A stretch of 6,062 nucleotides of DNA from Arcobacter sp. (GTDB lineage: Bacteria > Campylobacterota > Campylobacteria > Campylobacterales > Arcobacteraceae), in contig DAOVXU010000109.1 of NCBI GenBank assembly GCA_030635995.1, positions 1 to 6,062 of the forward strand, read 5' to 3'. Position numbers and translations under genes: made by a program. The notes below the pieces were generated by a model that did no database searches, was not told the DNA's origin, and saw only the letters and a program-made list of their open reading frames with translations. Positions 1 to 4,012 of the stretch are shown in pieces (positions within the stretch are counted from its first letter, which is position 1; the number at the start of each line of letters is the position of its first letter).

Positions 1-1
1 A

Positions 2-61
2 AAAGTAAAGTATTTATGTATCTATACTCCCATAGTATCTTATGGCGAATTAGAAAGATAA
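2..61 (+). CDS. Possible C-terminal end of an upstream gene (partial)
   Basis: The frame starting at base 2 is open from the window edge and stops at TAA 59-61. It would encode about 19 residues ending in IYTPIVSYGELER, which reads like an ordinary protein tail. A second frame (base 1, stop at 91-93) is also open but gives a less protein-like, Lys/Leu/Ile-rich product. I do not recognise the family and cannot exclude that this is non-coding DNA. Confidence 0.25.
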   Translation, partial: KVKYLCIYTPIVSYGELER

Positions 62-134
62 TAAAATTATTATGTGTATTTTATAGGCTATAATCAAAAT
101 ATAAATAAAAAAAGTAAGAGTATAACCCAAACTA

Positions 135-143
135 TGCTATAAT
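135..143 (+). promoter_or_regulatory. Extended -10 promoter for the AAA ATPase gene
   Basis: TG at 135-136, one base, then a perfect TATAAT at 138-143 form an extended -10 element. No convincing -35 box lies 16-18 bases upstream, which is common in Campylobacterota. Transcription would start near 150, leaving a leader of about 19 bases. An AGGA Shine-Dalgarno core at 159-162 stands six bases before the ATG at 169. A second TATAAT at 89-94 lacks the TG extension and is a weaker alternative. Confidence 0.6.
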
Positions 144-168
144 AAAAATAAAATCATTAGGATCTTTT

Positions 169-1359
169 ATGATTGAACAGTTACATAAAAATTTTATTCA
201 ATACCTCAATAACCAAAAGCAGACTTATGAAAGATACATCTGGAAACATATCAACCACGATGATAAACTAATAGGAATTATTGGAGCAAGAGGTGTAGGC
301 AAAACAACATATATACTTCAGTATCTTCAGCAGTTAAATATTCCAATTCATAAAAAACTCTATGTCAGCATTGATAATATAGAAGTTGCAAATAGTAGCT
401 TATTAGATATTGCAGAACAGTTTTCATCTTTGGGTGGGGAAATCCTTGCATTTGATGAGATACATAAATACAAAAACTTTGAGATAGAGTTAAAACAGAT
501 TTATGATATGTATGATTTAAAAGTAATATTTTCAGGCTCATCAGCTTTACAACTAGAACACTCTAAAGGTGACTTAAGTCGTAGAGCTGTTTTGTATAGA
601 GTAAATGGTCTCTCCTATAGAGAATTTTTAGAGATTAAGCTTAAAAGAGAGTTTAGAAGCTACATACTAGATGATATTTTACTCAACCATCTTGATATAG
701 TTGTGAGTAATTTTAAAGATTTTAAACCACTTGAGCACTGGAAGGAGTATTTGGAGTGTGGTTTTTATCCATTTTATTTTCAAAATAGAGATACTTACAA
801 CATAAAACTAAATGAGACGATAAACACAGTTATAGAGGTAGATATACCGTCTATTTTTAGCATAAGATATGAAAATATAACAAACCTTAAAAAACTTGCC
901 TTTTATATATGTCAATCAAAACCATTTAAACTAAATATAAAAGAGTTAAGTGCAAAAATAGGAGTAGATAGAGATACCCTGTATCAATATATGGAGTATC
1001 TAAATCGTGGTAAAGTTTTTAATATCCTTCGTTCTAAAACAAAGGGTGACAATATATTTTTAAAACCAGACAAAATATATCTAAACAATGCAAATCTAAA
1101 CTACAGCTACTGCAATAATCAAGATATAGGAATGATAAGAGAAACTTTTTTTGCAAATCAATTAAGTACTTTTCATAATGTACTTGTACCTTCTAAAGGT
1201 GACTTTCTTGTAGATGAAAAATATCTTTTTGAAATAGGTGGAAAAAATAAAAGTTTTACTCAAATTAAGGATTTAGATAATAGTTTTGTAGTTGCCGATA
1301 ATTTAGAGAGTGGATTTGGCAATAAAATCCCACTTTGGTTATTTGGATTCTTATATTAG
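169..1359 (+). CDS. AAA-family ATPase, AAA_14/DUF4143-type
   Basis: This is a 396-aa predicted cytoplasmic ATPase with no signal peptide or membrane segment. The Walker A motif GARGVGKTT is at residues 39-47 and the Walker B motif ILAFDEIHK at 92-100. VIFSGSSAL at 119-127 is a sensor-like strand, and Arg138-Arg139 in LSRRAV may supply an arginine finger. This order matches the AAA_14 ATPase domain. Residues about 253-285 (IKELSAKIGVDRDTLYQYM) resemble a helix-turn-helix. The C-terminus, with GDFLVD (344-349) and FEIGGKNK (354-361), fits the DUF4143 region, whose fold resembles PD-(D/E)XK nucleases. Length is normal and the gene looks intact. The ATG is supported by AGGA at 159-162. The gene appears to be a single-gene transcription unit. 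Family members are widespread in bacteria, archaea and mobile regions, but their cellular role is mostly unknown, so I assign no process. The ATPase call is firm. Confidence 0.9.
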   Translation: MIEQLHKNFIQYLNNQKQTYERYIWKHINHDDKLIGIIGARGVGKTTYILQYLQQLNIPIHKKLYVSIDNIEVANSSLLDIAEQFSSLGGEILAFDEIHKYKNFEIELKQIYDMYDLKVIFSGSSALQLEHSKGDLSRRAVLYRVNGLSYREFLEIKLKREFRSYILDDILLNHLDIVVSNFKDFKPLEHWKEYLECGFYPFYFQNRDTYNIKLNETINTVIEVDIPSIFSIRYENITNLKKLAFYICQSKPFKLNIKELSAKIGVDRDTLYQYMEYLNRGKVFNILRSKTKGDNIFLKPDKIYLNNANLNYSYCNNQDIGMIRETFFANQLSTFHNVLVPSKGDFLVDEKYLFEIGGKNKSFTQIKDLDNSFVVADNLESGFGNKIPLWLFGFLY

Positions 1360-1427
1360 GGGCGACGGATTAGGGACGGTTGTTTGAGTTAAAACCGCTA
1401 AAACAACTATAATTTTATTTTTCAAAC

Positions 1428-1441
1428 CCCTTATTTAAGGG
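1428..1441 (+). terminator. Weak hairpin, possible terminator of the ATPase gene
   Basis: CCCTTA (1428-1433) pairs perfectly with TAAGGG (1436-1441) around a two-base gap, so the real loop would open further. It lies 69 bases after the ATPase stop codon. The following ATTTATATC is not a proper U-tract, so termination here is uncertain. Confidence 0.25.
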
Positions 1442-1540
1442 ATTTATATCAAAAATATAGCTAACGGTGTAATCGTAATAAACCCTAATCTTCATCTTCA
1501 ACCCCTTATATAACAATGCTTTGACAGGTATCACAACCAT

Positions 1541-1561
1541 AACGGTCACTAAAACGGTCAC
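1541..1561. repeat. Two direct repeats AACGGTCAC on a 12-bp period
   Basis: AACGGTCAC occurs at 1541-1549 and again at 1553-1561, followed by TAA and AAA respectively, so the 12-base units match at 11 of 12 positions. On the minus strand the unit reads GTGACCGTT. Further ACGGT copies lie at 1376 and 1464. Such short phased repeats are typical of protein-binding iterons or recombinase arm sites, but the binding protein is unknown. Confidence 0.6.
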
Positions 1562-1686
1562 AAAATAAACGTAGTGAAGTTTCCTTGAAAACTTTTATAA
1601 ACTGAAAGCATTTCTTTTTAAAATATGATGATATTGTACTAAAAATAAGCCTAGTATATTATAAGGTAATCTATAGCTATATTAAA

Positions 1687-1893
1687 ATGACACAAGAACC
1701 AATAATAAACCAAATATTAATAATCTTAGATGATATAGAAGAACAAATAAACAATATAAACGATTATCACGGAACTAATTATTTTACAATACTTGGAGCT
1801 TTAAGAGTAGTTGAAAAAATGCTTGATTTTATAGAGATTGAAAATATATCAATAGAAAATAAATTTAATAGACTATGGAATCTAAATAAATAA
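1687..1893 (+). CDS. Small acidic hypothetical protein (68 aa)
   Basis: I do not recognise this 68-aa product. It is soluble and mostly helical by appearance. An acidic N-terminal half (ILDDIEEQINNINDYHG, residues 12-28) precedes a more conserved-looking core, YFTILGALRVVEKMLDFIEIE (32-52). There is no signal peptide, Cys-rich motif or membrane helix. The ATG at 1687 has no well-placed Shine-Dalgarno site: the nearest purine run, AAGG at 1663-1666, is 20 bases away. A -10-like TATATT at 1655-1660 would give a very short leader. It converges on the AlbA_2 gene, with 51 bases between the stops. The amphipathic pattern and ordinary composition favour a real gene, but a chance frame remains possible. 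Confidence 0.55.
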   Translation: MTQEPIINQILIILDDIEEQINNINDYHGTNYFTILGALRVVEKMLDFIEIENISIENKFNRLWNLNK

Positions 1894-1902
1894 TTAAAAA
1901 AA

Positions 1903-1930
1903 CGGCTAAAAAACGGCTAAAAAACGGCTA
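1903..1930. repeat. 11-bp tandem repeat CGGCTAAAAAA, three copies
   Basis: CGGCT starts at 1903, 1914 and 1925, an exact 11-base period, with six A residues between copies. The last copy degenerates to CGGCTAAAATA. The array sits directly after the 68-aa gene's stop codon. The 3' end of the convergent gene (1948-1957, TTTTTTAGCC) is the reverse complement of GGCTAAAAAA, so each copy can pair with it fully or nearly so. Confidence 0.85.
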
Positions 1931-1957
1931 AAATATTTCTTATTTTATTTTTTAGCC
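1926..1957. terminator. Possible bidirectional terminator between convergent genes
   Basis: GGCTAAAA (1926-1933) can pair with TTTTAGCC (1950-1957). The second repeat copy GGCTAAAAAA (1915-1924) pairs perfectly over 10 bases with TTTTTTAGCC (1948-1957). The position between two convergent stop codons and the A/T-rich flanks suit a shared terminator. The stem is AT-rich with a long loop and overlaps the last codons of the minus-strand gene, so strength is doubtful. Confidence 0.35.
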
Positions 1958-3588
1958 ATTTCCCAATATTTTCCACTATTTACTATTAATCCATCAAGTC
2001 TTAATTCTTGCAAATAGTTTTTTATTTTATTTTGTTTCTGCTGAGGAGTTAAAATATCTGGAAGTTTTTCTAAAAGAGTTTTTACAAAATCTGATTTTTT
2101 AGCCTTGCTAAACTCTTTAAGATATTCAAGCATCATTTTTTTAGCATACTCATCATTTATACCTCTAAGTTTTATATATTCATCTTCTTGATTTGTATGC
2201 TTTGCAACATTTGATGATATATGTAAATTTGGTCTTTTCCCCTCAATAAGATTTTTATTTTTTAATAGTTTTGCTTCATTTGCAGTTAATTGATGACCTT
2301 TTTGAACTTTATCAAGTGAAATAATCTCCTCAAGACTTAAATCAGGCATAGAAGCTATTTTTGAAGCATAATTTACATCTAATACCTTGCCCTCAATAAT
2401 TACTTCTACGGATTCATTACCAATATTATATTCTGGAAGTGGGAAGTATTTATGTCTTTGAATATTAAACATCTTTTTAATACCACTACCAATAGTATCT
2501 ATCATATTTAAATTTATCATAGCATCTGCTAAAAATTTATTTCGATATTTTTCTTCTGGTGCATTTGATGTTAAAACATTTTTAATAGTTTGTGGAATAA
2601 AAGAGCCTTTATTTGAAAATACTAATTTTCTATCTTCAAACTCTACAACATTTATTTTACCACCAAGTGTATAATCTTGGTGAGCTATACAGTTATTTAA
2701 TGCTTCTCTTATTATATATGGGTCATAACTATCTACTTCGTCAGGAAAAAGTGAGCCATTTCTCATATATCTATATTTTAGATTTCGTATTTTATCATAT
2801 ACTCTATCAGTAGTTAAAACAAATGGACAACTAAAATGTTCATAATCCTTTTCAATATTATCTTTATCTTTTAATATCCAAGATATTTTTGCAATAGCAG
2901 GAGTTAATAGATATTCAGATTCACTTTTCCCTAAAAGTAATATCGCAGTATTTGTTATTTTATCCCTTATAGTTAGCTTTGCTTTATTTAAAAAAGTTTT
3001 GTCATCCCAAGTTGGTATCTCAATATTTAATTTTAGATTTTTTTGAGTATATAACTCTCTTGCTTTTTGTATAGCTTCACTTGACAAATCATCTATTGTA
3101 GCATCTGCATATATTTTAACACTCCAATCATCCTCAAGATTTTGTTGCCTAATTCTACCTATCTCTTCAATATTTAAAGCATTTATCGATTCGCCATCAC
3201 GACCATAATAATGCCCCTCCCAAGATATAGGCAATCCATAAGGAGCTGCTGGAATTTGAAATAATATTACTCTTTCTTTGTCTATTTGCACTTCATAAAT
3301 TTCTTTAAAAGTAATACGATTAGAAGTTTTATTTGCTATTTCATTTTTAAGATTTTGCAGTTTAATACTATCTTTTCTATATGATGTGCCAGCTATTGAT
3401 TTGTCATTTTTTATACCGAAAATAAGCCAAGCTTCATTTTTTCCTAAAAGATTCGCTTCATTTGACAATGCACTAAAATATTTACCTATTTTATTAAAAT
3501 CATAATTTGTTTTAGCTTCTTTAAATTCTAATACCTCTGTTTCATTACTTTGTAAAAGTTTATTTAATTTAGCTTTCATATCAAGCAT
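1945..3588 (-). CDS. AlbA_2 (Schlafen-like) / GHKL ATPase-like / winged-helix protein
   Basis: This 547-aa protein has the architecture often annotated as 'RecG-related' or 'putative DNA-binding, AlbA_2'. Residues about 13-145 form the AlbA_2 domain: ETEVLEFKEAK (16-26), WLIFGIKND (54-62) and YYGRDGESINAL (127-138). Glu16 and Glu21 have the same five-residue spacing as the two catalytic glutamates I recall from SLFN13 nuclease, so RNA or DNA cleavage is conceivable but unproven. The middle carries a GHKL-like (HATPase_c_4) module: IREALNNCIAHQDY (293-306), FSNKG (324-328) and IGSGI (366-370). The tail, about 485-545, looks like a winged helix. It appears complete and cytoplasmic. The first ATG is chosen because AAAGGA lies just upstream with seven bases of spacing; Met4 is less well placed. 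Related proteins act as transcription regulators or occur in defence and mobile regions. The exact role here is unknown. Confidence 0.9.
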   Translation of the reverse strand: MLDMKAKLNKLLQSNETEVLEFKEAKTNYDFNKIGKYFSALSNEANLLGKNEAWLIFGIKNDKSIAGTSYRKDSIKLQNLKNEIANKTSNRITFKEIYEVQIDKERVILFQIPAAPYGLPISWEGHYYGRDGESINALNIEEIGRIRQQNLEDDWSVKIYADATIDDLSSEAIQKARELYTQKNLKLNIEIPTWDDKTFLNKAKLTIRDKITNTAILLLGKSESEYLLTPAIAKISWILKDKDNIEKDYEHFSCPFVLTTDRVYDKIRNLKYRYMRNGSLFPDEVDSYDPYIIREALNNCIAHQDYTLGGKINVVEFEDRKLVFSNKGSFIPQTIKNVLTSNAPEEKYRNKFLADAMINLNMIDTIGSGIKKMFNIQRHKYFPLPEYNIGNESVEVIIEGKVLDVNYASKIASMPDLSLEEIISLDKVQKGHQLTANEAKLLKNKNLIEGKRPNLHISSNVAKHTNQEDEYIKLRGINDEYAKKMMLEYLKEFSKAKKSDFVKTLLEKLPDILTPQQKQNKIKNYLQELRLDGLIVNSGKYWEMAKK

Positions 3589-3595
3589 TGTACAA

Positions 3596-3601
3596 TCCTT
3601 T
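3596..3601 (-). promoter_or_regulatory. Shine-Dalgarno site of the AlbA_2 gene
   Basis: Read on the minus strand this is AAAGGA, seven bases before the ATG whose first base is 3588. It decides between two nearby in-frame ATG codons in favour of the upstream one. A 5-bp hairpin (GCAAC 3602-3606, GTTGC 3616-3620) abuts it and could modulate access. Confidence 0.75.
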
Positions 3602-3647
3602 GCAACTCAATTTTGGTTGCCATATAACTTAATTTTTTAATTTACGA

Positions 3648-3656
3648 ATTATATCA
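3648..3656 (-). promoter_or_regulatory. Extended -10 promoter of the AlbA_2 gene
   Basis: On the minus strand TG, one base, then TATAAT (3653 down to 3648) form a perfect extended -10 element. It has the same TGnTATAAT form as the one before the ATPase gene. Transcription would start near 3641, giving a leader of about 50 bases. No standard -35 box is at the right distance; an inverted repeat occupies that place. Confidence 0.65.
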
Positions 3657-3657
3657 G

Positions 3658-3687
3658 AAAAATATCAATTTTTAAAGTGATATTTTT
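3658..3687. promoter_or_regulatory. Operator-like inverted repeat over the -35 region of the AlbA_2 promoter
   Basis: AAAAATATCA (3658-3667) and TGATATTTTT (3678-3687) are perfect 10-base inverted arms separated by 10 bases. The centres are 20 bases apart, about two helical turns, which fits a dimeric regulator on one DNA face. Relative to the predicted start near 3641 it spans roughly -17 to -46. The regulator is unknown; autoregulation by the winged-helix AlbA_2 protein is one possibility. Confidence 0.5.
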
Positions 3688-3695
3688 AGATAAAA

Positions 3696-3716
3696 TAGTC
3701 CCCATTTTAGTCCCCA
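3696..3716. repeat. Two direct repeats TAGTCCCCA on a 12-bp period
   Basis: TAGTCCCCA occurs at 3696-3704 and 3708-3716, in a setting where runs of four C are otherwise rare. Paired GTCCCC-type repeats next to a palindromic site resemble arm-type binding sites of tyrosine integrases, so this may mark the end of an integrated element. That role is an inference; no integrase gene is in the window. Confidence 0.6.
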
Positions 3717-3789
3717 CAAAGTAGCTTAAATCATAGGTTTATTGGAAAAACTATTTTATAGAAGCCTTTAGTATACTATATTTTAAGAA

Positions 3790-3819
3790 ATACTACGAAA
3801 AAATGGGTTTTCGTAATAT
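3790..3819. repeat. Palindromic site with 6-base centre (recombination-core-like)
   Basis: TACGAAAA (3794-3801) and TTTTCGTA (3808-3815) are perfect inverted arms around AATGGG. After one mismatch the pairing continues with ATA (3790-3792) and TAT (3817-3819), giving 11 of 12 matched pairs. Arms of about 11-12 bp around a 6-8 bp centre are the usual layout of tyrosine-recombinase core or Xer/dif sites. A terminator is less likely because no T-run follows on either strand. Confidence 0.5.
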
Positions 3820-3878
3820 ACTCTTATCTTTAAAGTCTTTATATATTATTCTAATTTTCATAACTTATCAGCTTTTTT

Positions 3879-3911
3879 TATATTCATTCTTTTATTAAAA
3901 AAATGAATATA
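3879..3911. repeat. AT-rich hairpin upstream of rnr
   Basis: TATATTCATT (3879-3888) pairs perfectly with AATGAATATA (3902-3911). After one mismatch, TTTT (3890-3893) can pair with AAAA (3897-3900), leaving the loop ATT. It lies about 100 bases before the rnr start. No T-run follows in the plus direction or, read in reverse, in the minus direction, so it is not an obvious terminator. Confidence 0.55.
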
Positions 3912-3998
3912 CGATAGTAATAATTGATTTATATTTTCAATTTAAAATTGCTGAACTATCTCTAATTGAGTATTAGATATTATTAGACAATTCACAAC

Positions 3999-4003
3999 AA
4001 GGG
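3999..4003 (+). promoter_or_regulatory. Shine-Dalgarno site supporting the TTG start of rnr
   Basis: AAGGG lies nine bases before TTG at 4013. No ATG or GTG in the correct frame stands near it, so the non-standard TTG start is the best choice. Confidence 0.7.
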
Positions 4004-4012
4004 ACAACTAAC

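Larger units (their letters stand above)
1360..1686. other. Non-coding, repeat-bearing intergenic region
   Basis: No convincing gene is present in this 327-bp stretch. It is locally richer in GC than its flanks and holds several structures. An inverted pair GATTAGGG (1368-1375) and CCCTAATC (1483-1490) encloses small hairpins at 1377-1397 (CGGTT/AACCG) and 1428-1441. The 5-mer ACGGT occurs at 1376, 1464, 1542 and 1554. A weak stem AAGTTT/AAACTT lies at 1577-1594. Near-identical stretches containing CCCCTTAT occur at 1422-1433 and 1498-1509. A promoter for the next gene may be TATATT at 1655-1660. The content suggests remnants or a control region of a mobile element (inference). Confidence 0.5.
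3589..4012. other. Divergent intergenic region at the accessory/core junction
   Basis: This 424-bp region separates the minus-strand AlbA_2 gene from rnr. From left to right it holds a GCAAC/GTTGC hairpin (3602-3620) next to the AlbA_2 Shine-Dalgarno site, the AlbA_2 promoter, an operator-like inverted repeat, the GTCCCC direct repeats, a perfect 10-base palindrome TAGTATACTA (3769-3778), a strong palindromic hairpin (3790-3819) and an AT-rich hairpin (3879-3911). A -10-like TATTAT at 3978-3983 could serve rnr, with no clear -35. I see no tRNA and no integrase fragment. One hydrophobic 31-codon frame (3803-3898) is treated as a finding rather than a gene. Confidence 0.6.

Noticed and set aside
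2613..2813. A 66-codon plus-strand frame
   Set aside because: It lies wholly inside the AlbA_2 gene on the opposite strand, over its conserved GHKL-like segment, and its Leu/Tyr-rich translation is what AT-rich antisense DNA gives by chance.
3663..3668. TTGATA on the minus strand as a -35 box for the AlbA_2 gene
   Set aside because: Only nine bases separate it from the -10 box, far short of the normal 16-18; it is part of the inverted repeat.
3649..3705. An 18-codon minus-strand frame from ATG 3705 with GGGGA just upstream
   Set aside because: It ends within the AlbA_2 promoter -10 box and its start region is the GTCCCC repeat, so the Shine-Dalgarno resemblance comes from the repeat.
3793..3861. 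A 22-codon minus-strand frame from ATG 3861
   Set aside because: Short, with no proper ribosome binding site and no recognisable motif; it overlaps the palindrome.
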